A DNA stretch of 64,000 bases from Thalassotalea sp. 273M-4 (GTDB lineage Bacteria > Pseudomonadota > Gammaproteobacteria > Enterobacterales > Alteromonadaceae). The position numbers were made by a program, and so were the translations under genes. Positions 49,946 to 58,719 of this stretch are shown here, one piece after another. Under the pieces are notes generated by a model. It had not been told where the DNA came from. It saw only the letters and a list, made by a program, of their open reading frames with translations, and made no database searches. The stretch covers positions 868,001 through 932,000 of the forward strand of contig NZ_CP166961.1 of assembly GCF_041410465.1 (NCBI RefSeq), given 5' to 3'. How positions within the stretch are numbered: the first letter of the stretch is position 1; every line of letters starts with the position of its first letter.

Positions 49946-52900
49946 TCCTCTCTGATCTGTCGGTAAAAAGACCGGTATTTGCAACGGTTCTTAACTTACT
50001 TATTGTTACTTTTGGTATTTTAGCTTTTTTATTGTTGCCATTAAGAGAATACCCAGATACTGACAAGCCGATTGTGAGTGTCTCAACCTCATATCCTGGG
50101 GCTTCTGCCGCTATTGTCGAAACTAAGATAACCAAAATTTTAGAAGATAAAATCAGTGGTATTGAAGGCGTTAAAACGATCCAATCCTCTTCGCGAGATG
50201 GTCGTTCGAATATCTCTATTGAATTTGACATTGACCGTGATATTGATGGGGCGGCAAATGATGTGCGCGAAAAAATATCGTCACAATTAAGTCGATTACC
50301 GGAACAAGCCAATCCCCCGGAAGTGCGTAAATCTGATGATCGAGAAGATGTTATCGCTTGGTTTACCTTGCAAAGTGATGTTTTTAATACCCTTGAATTA
50401 ACCGATTACGCCAATCGCTACATTGTCGATCGATTTGCGGTGGTCAATGGGGTTGCCGAAATTATGGTTGGCGGTGGGCGCACTTATGCGATGAGAATCA
50501 TTCTTGATCGCCAAGCGATGGCCGCTCGCGGGATCACCGTCAGTGACATTGAGAGCACATTACGGGCCGAAAACGTGGAACTGCCTGCAGGCGAGATCAA
50601 GTCCATCGACCGAAACTTTAGTGTGCGAGTGGCTCGAAGTTATAAGACCGATGTGGATTTTGCCGATATGGTTATTGCCCGTGGTCAAGACAATTCACTT
50701 ATTCGCTTAAGCGATGTTGCAGTGGTTAAAGTGGATGCGAGAACCGATGAGACCTTGTTTAAAGGTAACGGGCGCAACATGGTGGGGCTTGGGATTATCA
50801 AGCAGTCTCAAGCCAACACCATTGATGTGGTAAAAGCCGCACAAAAAGAAATGGAGGCTATTCAGCTTAACTTGCCAGCCGGGACTGAAATTGTACCAAG
50901 TTATGACTCCAGTATCTTTATTAAAGAGTCGATTGACGAGGTATATAACACCTTAGGTATTGCCATGGTGATGGTTATCTTGGTGATTTTCATTTTTCTT
51001 GGCAATATCCGAGCTACCTTTATTCCGGCGGTGACCGTGCCTATTGCTTTAATTGGCTCGATGATCGTGCTATCGCTTTTAGGGTTTTCGATTAACTTAT
51101 TGACCCTATTGGCATTAGTCCTTGCCATCGGATTGGTGGTTGATGACTCTATCGTGGTGTTAGAAAACATTTATCGTCGCATCGAAAATGGCGAAAAACC
51201 GTTAATGGCGGCGTACCATGGCGGTCGAGAGGTGGCTTTTGCGGTGGTAGCGACCACGCTCGTATTGGTCGCGGTATTCGTACCATTAATTTTTATCTCT
51301 GGCGATATCGGTCGTTTATTTACCGAATTTGCTTTAGCGATTGCCGCCGCGGTGATTTTTTCAAGCGTCACCGCCTTATCTTTAACGCCGATGATGTGTT
51401 CGAAATTATTAAAACATCGTCAGCGCAGTTCCTCTTTGGGCCAAATTTTAGATAAGGCCTTTGCCAAGTTGGAAACGCGTTATGGTCAGGTCGTTGCTTC
51501 TGTTATCAAACAACCATTAATGATAGTGGTGGTTATGGCTCTTGCGTTTAGTAGCTTGTATGTGATTTTTGACAAGATCCCAAGCGAGTTTGCCCCCAAA
51601 GAAGATAGAGGTGGTGCATTCTTAATTATGCGAGGAGCCGAAGGGGCGAGTTTTGAAAATAACGCAGCCAATATGAAAAAAATCGAATCTAAGTTGCTTA
51701 AACACTACGAGGACGGCACTTTAGATAGGGTTATTGTTCGTGTACCTGGTTTTGGTGGCAGTGGTGGGATTGCGATTATTGGCATGCCTAACTGGGATCA
51801 GCGGAAAACTTCAACCTTTGATTTTATCAATGGCTTTAACCGTGAATTGGCCAGCATCAATGATGTTCGTGCCTTTGCCATGATGCGAGGTGGTTTAGGC
51901 GGTCGCAGTGGTGGCGGTCGTCCTATTGGTTTTGTGCTTCAGGGCAATAGCTATGAAGAGTTGGCGCGATGGCGCGATATTTTATTGGCGAAAGCGCAGG
52001 AAAACCCGAAAATTATCGGTTTGGAGAGTGATTATCGTGAAACCTACCCGCAATTGATGGTGAAAATTGATCGTCAACGAGCGTCAGATTTAGGTGTTTC
52101 AGTTGGCGACATCGGTCGCACGTTAGAAACGATGTTGGGTAAGCGCCGAGTAACCACTTACGTCGAAAAAGGAGAGGAGTACGATGTCTTGCTTGAAGGT
52201 GATGAAGAAAGCTATCGTTCACCAAGCAGCATTGATAATATTTATGTGCGCTCAAAATCCACCGGCGAACTTATTCCATTGTCAAATCTGGTCAGTTTCG
52301 AAGAATCGGCAACATCTGCGCAATTAAATCGCTTTAACCGTCTTCGCAGCATCACCTTATCGGGTAATTTAGCTGATGGCTATACATTAGGAGAAGCGTT
52401 AGATTTTCTCAATCAAGTGGTTCTTGAAGAGTTACCGGTTGAAGCCTCGGTGGATTACACTGGTCAATCACAAAAGTTACAAGAAAGTAGCAACTCAATG
52501 CTGTTGATTTTTGGCCTAGCGTTATTGATCACATTCTTGGTTTTGGCCGCTCAATTTGAAAGCTTTATTCACCCATTGGTCATTATGTTAACGGTGCCGT
52601 TAGCCTTGGTCGGTGGTTTGGCTGGTTTGTATTTAATGGGCTTAACAATCAATATTTACAGCCAAATTGGCATTGTTATGCTCATTGGTTTGGCAGCCAA
52701 AAACGGTATCTTGATTGTTGAGTTTGCAAACCAGCTACGCGATGCTGGTGAAACCTTTGAAAACGCCATTGTCAAAGCAGCGCAGCAACGATTACGTCCC
52801 ATCGTTATGACCACCTTTACCACGGTGATGAGTTCGATACCCTTGGTCATCGCGATAGGCCCTGGCTCAGAAAGCCGTATGGTATTAGGGGTCGTTATCT

Positions 52901-53022
52901 TCGCCGGCGTATCGCTTGCCAGTGTGTTCACTTTATTTATTGTTCCTGGCGCGTATTATTGGTTATGCCGAGGCACTAAATCGCCTGAGTACATCAGTAA
53001 GCAAATCGATAAATACAGCTAA
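49942..53022 (+). CDS. RND efflux pump, inner membrane subunit
   Basis: 1026 residues with 12 membrane helices and two large periplasmic loops (about 30-330 and 550-850). The proton-relay pair Asp-Asp is in GLVVDDSIVVLENIYR (helix 4), and the N-terminus SVKRPVFATVLNLLIVTFG is typical of the HAE-1-related group of multidrug RND pumps. It works as a trimer with the adaptor encoded just upstream. Substrates are not predictable, and no local regulator gene is present. The pair separates tyrA from pheA, which are adjacent in E. coli. Confidence 0.93.
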   Translation: MILSDLSVKRPVFATVLNLLIVTFGILAFLLLPLREYPDTDKPIVSVSTSYPGASAAIVETKITKILEDKISGIEGVKTIQSSSRDGRSNISIEFDIDRDIDGAANDVREKISSQLSRLPEQANPPEVRKSDDREDVIAWFTLQSDVFNTLELTDYANRYIVDRFAVVNGVAEIMVGGGRTYAMRIILDRQAMAARGITVSDIESTLRAENVELPAGEIKSIDRNFSVRVARSYKTDVDFADMVIARGQDNSLIRLSDVAVVKVDARTDETLFKGNGRNMVGLGIIKQSQANTIDVVKAAQKEMEAIQLNLPAGTEIVPSYDSSIFIKESIDEVYNTLGIAMVMVILVIFIFLGNIRATFIPAVTVPIALIGSMIVLSLLGFSINLLTLLALVLAIGLVVDDSIVVLENIYRRIENGEKPLMAAYHGGREVAFAVVATTLVLVAVFVPLIFISGDIGRLFTEFALAIAAAVIFSSVTALSLTPMMCSKLLKHRQRSSSLGQILDKAFAKLETRYGQVVASVIKQPLMIVVVMALAFSSLYVIFDKIPSEFAPKEDRGGAFLIMRGAEGASFENNAANMKKIESKLLKHYEDGTLDRVIVRVPGFGGSGGIAIIGMPNWDQRKTSTFDFINGFNRELASINDVRAFAMMRGGLGGRSGGGRPIGFVLQGNSYEELARWRDILLAKAQENPKIIGLESDYRETYPQLMVKIDRQRASDLGVSVGDIGRTLETMLGKRRVTTYVEKGEEYDVLLEGDEESYRSPSSIDNIYVRSKSTGELIPLSNLVSFEESATSAQLNRFNRLRSITLSGNLADGYTLGEALDFLNQVVLEELPVEASVDYTGQSQKLQESSNSMLLIFGLALLITFLVLAAQFESFIHPLVIMLTVPLALVGGLAGLYLMGLTINIYSQIGIVMLIGLAAKNGILIVEFANQLRDAGETFENAIVKAAQQRLRPIVMTTFTTVMSSIPLVIAIGPGSESRMVLGVVIFAGVSLASVFTLFIVPGAYYWLCRGTKSPEYISKQIDKYS

Positions 53023-53044
53023 GATATGACTTAGCTGTAAACAT

Positions 53045-53077
53045 AAAAATGGCCTGCAAATGCAGGCCATTTTTGTT
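53045..53077 (+). terminator. Terminator of the RND operon
   Basis: AAAAATGGCCTGC, loop AAAT, GCAGGCCATTTTTG: a 12-bp stem with A- and T-runs, able to serve the convergent pheA transcript too. Confidence 0.9.
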
Positions 53078-53121
53078 TTTAGGGAAACGTGTTCGCATTC
53101 ATTCCATTTTGGTATTACGCA

Positions 53122-54300
53122 TTATTGCAGCTTTTGAGCAGGAACTTGAGTCGGTTTTATTTGTTCGCTGGCATAGCAACCTAAGACTTTAATAAAGCGG
53201 GTGTTGTCGTTAAGTTTAGATAAACACTCTTGCATTTGCGGTGACTTAAGATTGCCTTCAAGGTCAATATAAAACATCTCTTCCCAAGGACGTCCTTGAA
53301 TCGGTCTAGACTCTAATTTGGTCATATTGATGCCATAATCTTTTAAAATAACCAAACAGTCGACCAACGCACCAGGGGTTTGGCCAGTGGCTAAAATTAA
53401 GGTGGTTTTGGCTGGAATTTGGACCGCAACATCAACCGCTTTACGAGCAACTAAAATAAACCGACTGTGGTTTTCTTGTTGATTGGCAATCGATTTTTTC
53501 AATGGCATCAAATCATACATTTTACCACCTTGTTCACTGCCAATAACCGCGACATCGGTTTGTTGCAAACTTTTGGCCTTTTCCATTGCTTGTGCCGAAC
53601 TATCACAATACTCAATTCGAATTGACTCTTGCTTATTGAGAAAGTTACTGCATTGTTGCACGGGTTGAGCATGGGCGTAAATCACTTTGATATCTTCTAG
53701 ACGGGTATTTTTAGCGGTTAATAAGCAGTGATCAATTGGTTGGGTAAGTTCGCCAACAATCGCTAAGTTGGTGTGTTGAAGTAAGTCATACACCTCGTTG
53801 ATGCTGCCCGAGCTGGTGTTTTCTATCGGGAGCATACCGTAATCGACAATACCTGATTCAACTTGTTGCAGAACTTGGCTAAAACTGTCACAACCATATT
53901 CAATGATATTCTCTGCTCGACGGGAAAAATAACGGTGGCTGGCGAGGTGTGAGTAAGAGCCTTTATCACCTAAAAATGCCACGCTGACAGTTGGCGCTGC
54001 AAGGTCAGGGTTTTTCAGTTGTTGTAAATAGGCTTGTTGATTTAGCACCGAATCTTCAATAATGGTTTGAAAAACACTGGTGACATAATGCGGGTCTAAG
54101 CCAATTTCTTTGCCTTGCTGAATTAACCTAATGAGCAGCTCTTGTTCTCGTTGAGGATCTCGTACCGGACGTATTTGTTCGGCTTTGCTTTTGGCGACAT
54201 TTAATGTTAGCGCGCGTCGTTTGGCAAACAGCGTTAGTAATTGCTGATCTAAATCGGTTATTTGTTCGCGGATCCGTTCTAAGTCTAATTGCTCTTTCAC
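53122..54300 (-). CDS. pheA: Bifunctional chorismate mutase/prephenate dehydratase
   Basis: 392 residues: an AroQ chorismate mutase domain (1-90, ITDLDQQLLTLFAKRRALT), a prephenate dehydratase domain (about 108-285, VAFLGDKGSYSHLASHRYF, IENTSSGSINEVYDLL) and a C-terminal ACT domain for Phe feedback with GALVD and ESRP. It makes phenylpyruvate. The start is GTG 54300, with AAGGA eight bases ahead. It is preceded by a leader peptide gene and an attenuator terminator (54329-54438), so phenylalanine supply should control readthrough. Confidence 0.95.
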   Translation of the reverse strand: MKEQLDLERIREQITDLDQQLLTLFAKRRALTLNVAKSKAEQIRPVRDPQREQELLIRLIQQGKEIGLDPHYVTSVFQTIIEDSVLNQQAYLQQLKNPDLAAPTVSVAFLGDKGSYSHLASHRYFSRRAENIIEYGCDSFSQVLQQVESGIVDYGMLPIENTSSGSINEVYDLLQHTNLAIVGELTQPIDHCLLTAKNTRLEDIKVIYAHAQPVQQCSNFLNKQESIRIEYCDSSAQAMEKAKSLQQTDVAVIGSEQGGKMYDLMPLKKSIANQQENHSRFILVARKAVDVAVQIPAKTTLILATGQTPGALVDCLVILKDYGINMTKLESRPIQGRPWEEMFYIDLEGNLKSPQMQECLSKLNDNTRFIKVLGCYASEQIKPTQVPAQKLQ

Positions 54301-54328
54301 TGTGTTTTCCTTGCTGGCAATCGAAATG

Positions 54329-54360
54329 GAAAAAAAAACCTCCGTAACAGGAGGTTTTTC
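54329..54360 (-). terminator. pheA attenuator terminator
   Basis: Read on the minus strand: AAAAACCTCC, loop TGTTAC, GGAGGTTTTTTTTT, a 10-bp stem and T-run inside the leader, ahead of pheA. An alternative antiterminator is visible: GGAGTTTTTTCG (about 54388-54377) can pair with CGAAAAACCTCC with a single mismatch and would block the terminator stem. Confidence 0.88.
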
Positions 54361-54390
54361 GCGACTTTTAAATACGAAAAAACTCCAGCG

Positions 54391-54438
54391 TCAGCCGGTA
54401 AAGAAAGTAAATTTAAAAGCGCAGATAATTTGATTCAT
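54391..54438 (-). CDS. pheL: phe operon leader peptide
   Basis: 15-codon frame MNQIICAFKFTFFTG then TGA, with four Phe among the last eight residues, directly ahead of the attenuator and pheA. Stalling at the Phe codons would favour the antiterminator pairing. This is the same design as E. coli pheL though the peptide sequence differs. Too short to be found by length-limited gene calling. Confidence 0.9.
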   Translation of the reverse strand: MNQIICAFKFTFFTG

Positions 54439-54444
54439 AACATT

Positions 54445-54473
54445 AATGTATGAGGGTGAATAAAAACTGTCAA
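54445..54473 (-). promoter_or_regulatory. pheL-pheA promoter (predicted)
   Basis: On the minus strand: TTGACA (54473-54468), 17-base spacer, TACATT (54450-54445), ending seven bases ahead of the pheL ATG. Near-consensus sigma-70 boxes. The closeness to the leader ATG implies a transcript start almost at the leader gene. Confidence 0.75.
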
Positions 54474-54568
54474 CAGATAATTAAGGCTATGGTAAAATAA
54501 GTGAAATTTATACTAAATATTCTTGCGTGTTCGAGAATAACTTAAGATCTAATGTTTAGGATTTTTCA

Positions 54569-55120
54569 ATGTCGTCATTACAAGAGCAATTATTGAAAGC
54601 CGGGCTTACCACCAAACAAAAAGCTCGTCAGGCCAATACCGACAAACGTCGTAAAAACAAACAAAAACGCAGTGGTGCAAACGTTGAAGTGAGCTTGCAA
54701 GAACAAATCAAACAAGATCTTGAAGCCGCACAAGCTGAGAAAGCGGCAAAAGATAAAGCCCTTAATGAAGAAAAGAAAATGCAATTGGCGGCGAAAGAGT
54801 TACAAAACCGAATCAGCCAAATATTGCAACACCACCATGTTAAAAATTATGAAGGTGAGTTAGCGTATAACTACACGGATGAAAACAAAGTAAAAAAACT
54901 GTTTGTTAATAACCAAACTCAACAAGCGCTTGTAAATGGTCGTTTGGCTGTTTGTGGTTTAATGGGCACTACCTACATAGTGACATCGCAAACCGCCGAA
55001 AAAATTGCCACCTTAGACCCGTCGGTTATTTTGTTGCACAACGATAACGTGACAGGCGATGAGGTAGACGAAGACGACCCATATGCCGAATATCAAATAC
55101 CAGATGATTTAATGTGGTGA
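54569..55120 (+). CDS. yaiL: DUF2058 (YaiL-like) protein
   Basis: 183 residues, matching YaiL of E. coli in layout: start SLQEQLLKAGLTTKQKARQ, a long basic/acidic coiled-coil stretch (about 20-90), a compact domain with YTDENKVKKLFVNNQTQQALVNGRLAV, and the acidic end EDDPYAEYQIPDDLMW, which is almost invariant. Described as nucleoprotein/polynucleotide-associated but without a known function. Divergent from pheL-pheA. Confidence 0.9.
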   Translation: MSSLQEQLLKAGLTTKQKARQANTDKRRKNKQKRSGANVEVSLQEQIKQDLEAAQAEKAAKDKALNEEKKMQLAAKELQNRISQILQHHHVKNYEGELAYNYTDENKVKKLFVNNQTQQALVNGRLAVCGLMGTTYIVTSQTAEKIATLDPSVILLHNDNVTGDEVDEDDPYAEYQIPDDLMW

Positions 55121-55180
55121 TCCCTCGTTAAACCCCGTTTATTAAGATTTCTTTTTACTTATACAACTACAGGAAAACTA

Positions 55181-55540
55181 ATGGCTGTAATTCGCTTTAT
55201 TCTTGGTCGATTGATTTTATTATTTAATTTTATTTTTCGTCCAACATCGATCAAACGAGATCCACAATCACAACAACGTATTGACCACATGACCCAAAAC
55301 TTTAGTTTGTACCAACTTAATGCATGTCCGTTTTGCGTTAAAGTACGACGAGCAATCAAGCGACAAAATTTAAACATTAAATTAGTCGATATTAAACAAC
55401 AAGACAATTTAGATACCTTGATCGCACAAGGCGGAAAACGTACAGTACCTTGTTTGCGTATCGATCATCAAGATGGTCGGGTCGAATGGATGTATGAATC
55501 AAACGATATCATTAATCACCTAAATAAACTTGCTGGGTAA
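55181..55540 (+). CDS. Glutaredoxin-like protein with N-terminal hydrophobic segment
   Basis: 119 residues. Residues 37-119 form a glutaredoxin domain with the active site CPFC (NACPFCVKVRRAIKR), the cis-Pro in RTVPCL and a final NDIINHLNKL helix. The N-terminus (VIRFILGRLILLFNFIFRP) is a likely membrane anchor, as seen in other marine gammaproteobacterial glutaredoxins. AGGA precedes the ATG. Own terminator at 55556. Confidence 0.87.
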   Translation: MAVIRFILGRLILLFNFIFRPTSIKRDPQSQQRIDHMTQNFSLYQLNACPFCVKVRRAIKRQNLNIKLVDIKQQDNLDTLIAQGGKRTVPCLRIDHQDGRVEWMYESNDIINHLNKLAG

Positions 55541-55555
55541 TTTATTTTCGCTTTA

Positions 55556-55600
55556 AAAACACCGAAATTAAGCCAATAATGCGTTTTATTTCGGTGTTTT
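55556..55600 (+). terminator. Terminator of the glutaredoxin gene
   Basis: Perfect 13-bp inverted repeat AAAACACCGAAAT / ATTTCGGTGTTTT with a 19-base loop; the T-run is the arm itself. 15 bases after the stop codon. Confidence 0.75.
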
Positions 55601-55750
55601 ACTATCTGCTCCATCCTTCTTTTTTGCATTTTACTCAACCTAAGAGCAAACTTTTCTTAAGCTTAAAGCGTTTATTTAATAGAAATTTAATTGGGTAAAC
55701 ACCTGTCTATTCTATATAGTTTTATAGAGCGCTAATGTATAGAGGCTAAG

Positions 55751-56749
55751 ATGATCATAAAACAAGCTAACCAAAGCAAAATCAGTGAAAATCTAGTCAC
55801 CGATGAGTCTGTTTATCAAGATCGTCGTCGAATTCTCAAAAGTCTTGGCTATTTGGGCGCCACATCGGCCTTATTAAGTGCCACTGGAACGTTACCAGCA
55901 AGCGCCGCTGAACAACCGTTTAAAACCCGTGCCCTAACGGCGGTGCGTAGCAATCGAAGTTCGAATACAGATAAATTAACCCCCGAAAATAAGGTCATAA
56001 GCCACAATAACTTCTATGAATTTGGTGCGCAAAAACACCAACCAGCAGAAAATGCACAAAAGTTTGTGGTTAATCCATGGACTTTATCCATATCAGGGGA
56101 AGTCGATAACCCAATTACCTTAGACTACGAACAACTGTTTACACGCTTTGATATAGAAGAACGTATTTATCGTTTACGTTGTGTCGAAGCATGGTCTATG
56201 GTGATACCTTGGCTAGGATTTCCACTGGCTAAGTTAATTAAACAAGCTCAGCCAAGATCCAAAGCCAAGTATGTGGCTTTTGAAACATTGTATGATCCCA
56301 AACAAATGCCTGGGCAAGCCAATCGATTTTTAGGCGGTGGCATTGATTACCCTTATGTTGAGGGCTTGCGTTTAGATGAAGCGATGCACCCTTTAACTTT
56401 ATTATCGGTTGGCTTATATGGCAAAACATTACCACCCCAAAATGGCGCCCCTATTCGGTTAGTGGTGCCATGGAAGTATGGTTTTAAGAGCATAAAATCA
56501 ATTGTTGGGATCAAGCTGGTCAGTAAACAACCGCCCACAACATGGAACCTGCTCGCCCCCAATGAATATGGTTTTTATGCCAACGTTAACCCCAATGTTG
56601 CTCACCCTAGATGGTCGCAAGCGAGTGAGCGTCGACTCACCGGAGGTGGTTTGTTTGCCAGAAATCGTATTGAAACCCAATTGTTTAATGGCTACCAAGA
56701 AGAAGTAGGTGAAATGTACAAGCACTTAGATTTACGGAAATTTTATTAA
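55751..56749 (+). CDS. msrP: Protein-methionine-sulfoxide reductase, catalytic subunit MsrP
   Basis: Periplasmic molybdopterin enzyme of 332 residues that repairs oxidised methionine in envelope proteins. A Tat signal is visible ([19 protein letters not shown], twin Arg near 26-27, then PASAAEQ). The Mo-ligand Cys is in [15 protein letters not shown], and the motifs NNFYEFG and [11 protein letters not shown] are typical. Its stop codon overlaps the msrQ ATG by one base. No msr regulator (such as yedVW) is nearby. Confidence 0.95.
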   Translation: MIIKQANQSKISENLVTDESVYQDRRRILKSLGYLGATSALLSATGTLPASAAEQPFKTRALTAVRSNRSSNTDKLTPENKVISHNNFYEFGAQKHQPAENAQKFVVNPWTLSISGEVDNPITLDYEQLFTRFDIEERIYRLRCVEAWSMVIPWLGFPLAKLIKQAQPRSKAKYVAFETLYDPKQMPGQANRFLGGGIDYPYVEGLRLDEAMHPLTLLSVGLYGKTLPPQNGAPIRLVVPWKYGFKSIKSIVGIKLVSKQPPTTWNLLAPNEYGFYANVNPNVAHPRWSQASERRLTGGGLFARNRIETQLFNGYQEEVGEMYKHLDLRKFY

Positions 56750-57402
56750 TGCTGGCCACTAGGCATAGAGTCTTGTTGCTAAAAGCATTGATTCATTTTA
56801 GTGCTTTGCTCCCTGCGGTTATAATGTATTACTTAGCTATATTAGATAGACTTGGAGCCGACCCTGTAGAGCAAATTATTCATTTTACTGGGATCAGTGG
56901 TTTGAATGTTTTATTACTGACTCTATCGGTGACCCCGCTCGCTAAAACCTTTCGCCAAGGTTGGCTAATGCAGGTGCGACGTTTGTTGGGCTTGTACGGC
57001 TTTTTTTATGCGTGCTTGCATATTCTCAGTTTTTTGTTTTTTGAGTTGCAATTTGATTTTTCGTTATTTATCGACGAAGTCATTAAACGACCGTATATTA
57101 GCATTGGTATGCTGGCGTTTATATTATTGCTGGCACTTGCAATTACTTCTCTTAACCCCCTTAAAAGGCTTATGGGTAAACGTTGGCAATGGTTACATAA
57201 CTTTAATTACCTGTTGGTTGCTCTGGTTTGTATACACTTTTATTGGTCGGTAAAATCTGCTGTTTATCAACCCTTGTTGTATATTGCCATTTTGCTTGGG
57301 TTGTTGTGGTTTCGTAAAGATAAATTTCAACGTTGGTTTCAAAGAACAGATAAGGTAAAGTTGGCTGATCAAAAACAGTCAGCCGATAAGTCGATTAAAT
57401 GA
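56749..57402 (+). CDS. msrQ: Haem-binding membrane subunit MsrQ
   Basis: 217 residues, about six membrane helices, ferric-reductase-like fold. Conserved haem-ligand histidines appear in LLGLYGFFYACLHILSF, and in WLHNFNYLLVALVCIHFYWSVK. It feeds quinol electrons to MsrP. Coupled to msrP by a one-base overlap and to the next gene by four bases (ATGA). Confidence 0.94.
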   Translation: MLATRHRVLLLKALIHFSALLPAVIMYYLAILDRLGADPVEQIIHFTGISGLNVLLLTLSVTPLAKTFRQGWLMQVRRLLGLYGFFYACLHILSFLFFELQFDFSLFIDEVIKRPYISIGMLAFILLLALAITSLNPLKRLMGKRWQWLHNFNYLLVALVCIHFYWSVKSAVYQPLLYIAILLGLLWFRKDKFQRWFQRTDKVKLADQKQSADKSIK

Positions 57403-58286
57403 CTCTTAATGCCAAACAAGAATTGCACCTAACCTTACAAAATGACAGCCAAAATATATTGCCTTTACTTGGGCAAGCATCGGGTTTAAGTTTAGGGCAA
57501 ATAAAAAAAGCGATTCAACAAGGCTGTCTTTGGCACACTAAGGGGCAATCAACAGCCCGTTTACGCCGAGCTAAGAAATCTTTTAAACAAGGTGAACAAC
57601 TGCATTTTTACTATAATCCTGAAGTCTTATCCCAACAGGTTGAACCCGCGGTAATGATCGCGCAAGGGAATGATTACAGTGTTTGGTTTAAACCCTATGG
57701 TATGCTTTGCCAAGGTTCAAAGTGGAGTGATCACACCACCATTGCAAGGTTTGTCGAAACCCATTTTCAACCGCAAAGACCTGTCTATATGGTTCATCGT
57801 CTAGATCGTGCAACCTCTGGGCTTATGGTGCTAGCGCATACGAAATCCATGGCTAGCCGATTAGCCAAGAGTTTTGAGCAGCGCCAAACGAAAAAGATCT
57901 ATCACGCCATTGTGCTAGGCGATATTCGTCCTTGTTTGCAGGGCAAACCGCTATTAACTCTGGACACGCCTGTTGCTGGAAAGTCTGCACTTAGTCACAT
58001 AAAAGTGTTGGCTTATGACGAAGCCCAGCAACGAACAAAAGTTGCGGTGCAAATTGATACCGGACGCAAACATCAAATAAGACTGCACCTCAGTTCAATC
58101 GGCTTTCCTATTGTCGGTGATAGATTATATGGTGATGCCAATGCAAGCGATTTAAACTTACAATTGCAATCGGTATATTTATGTTTACCTAATATCGCTC
58201 AACAAAACAGCCAAAGCGATGAGCACCATAAGTCGTTGCAACCTCTGGAGTTTCATTTACCAGAGGCGTATCACCTCAGGTTATAA
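57399..58286 (+). CDS. RluA-family pseudouridine synthase coupled to msrPQ
   Basis: 295 residues. The catalytic motif MVHRLDRATSGLMVLAHTK (Asp in HRLD, near residue 131) and TGRKHQIRLHLSSIGFPIVGDRLYGD are clear; the N-terminal 85 residues resemble an S4-like RNA-binding part (LSLGQIKKAIQQGCLWHTK, ...RAKKSFKQGEQLHFYY). It modifies rRNA or tRNA; the site is unknown. It overlaps msrQ by four bases, an unexpected partner for a methionine-repair system. Confidence 0.87.
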   Translation: MTLNAKQELHLTLQNDSQNILPLLGQASGLSLGQIKKAIQQGCLWHTKGQSTARLRRAKKSFKQGEQLHFYYNPEVLSQQVEPAVMIAQGNDYSVWFKPYGMLCQGSKWSDHTTIARFVETHFQPQRPVYMVHRLDRATSGLMVLAHTKSMASRLAKSFEQRQTKKIYHAIVLGDIRPCLQGKPLLTLDTPVAGKSALSHIKVLAYDEAQQRTKVAVQIDTGRKHQIRLHLSSIGFPIVGDRLYGDANASDLNLQLQSVYLCLPNIAQQNSQSDEHHKSLQPLEFHLPEAYHLRL

Positions 58287-58482
58287 CGATGCCCAGTCGT
58301 TACTGTGCATGTGAAAGCATTTAGCCAAACGACATGGCTATTTGAGCATTGTTATCACTGCTTTGATTGCGCCCTTATCGCCGTTACAGCTCATTACATT
58401 TTTCCCTAATGATCCGCTATATTATTCGATTGTTCCTCTTTGCTGTTGGCGATAAAATAAGCAATCTTTTTTTCATCTATAA

Positions 58483-58680
58483 ATGCTTATGTTTTCTCAA
58501 TCGCTGTTTGCTCAACTGATCCGTATGTTTTGTTTATTAGCCCTTAGCTTAATCGCAGTGCATAACTGTAAGCCTTTATTAGACTTATTGGCCAGTCAAG
58601 CCATTGGCAGTGGCTGTCATCAACAAAGCTCGCATCACATAAATGAGTCCGAGCCGTACCATTCTCATCATCAGCATTAA
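58483..58680 (+). CDS. Small His-rich membrane or exported protein (hypothetical)
   Basis: 65 residues, not recognised. The first 35 residues are hydrophobic (LIRMFCLLALSLIAVHNC) and could be a signal or anchor; the last 20 hold eight His (HQQSSHH, HSHHQH), plus one Cys, which suggests metal binding. It lies 39 bases ahead of the MFS gene on the same strand. No good ribosome-binding site is seen, and ATG 58489 is also in frame, so the gene is uncertain. Confidence 0.45.
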   Translation: MLMFSQSLFAQLIRMFCLLALSLIAVHNCKPLLDLLASQAIGSGCHQQSSHHINESEPYHSHHQH

Positions 58681-58719
58681 TTTGGTTAACCCGATACAGT
58701 ATTAACAAGAGCATAATTT

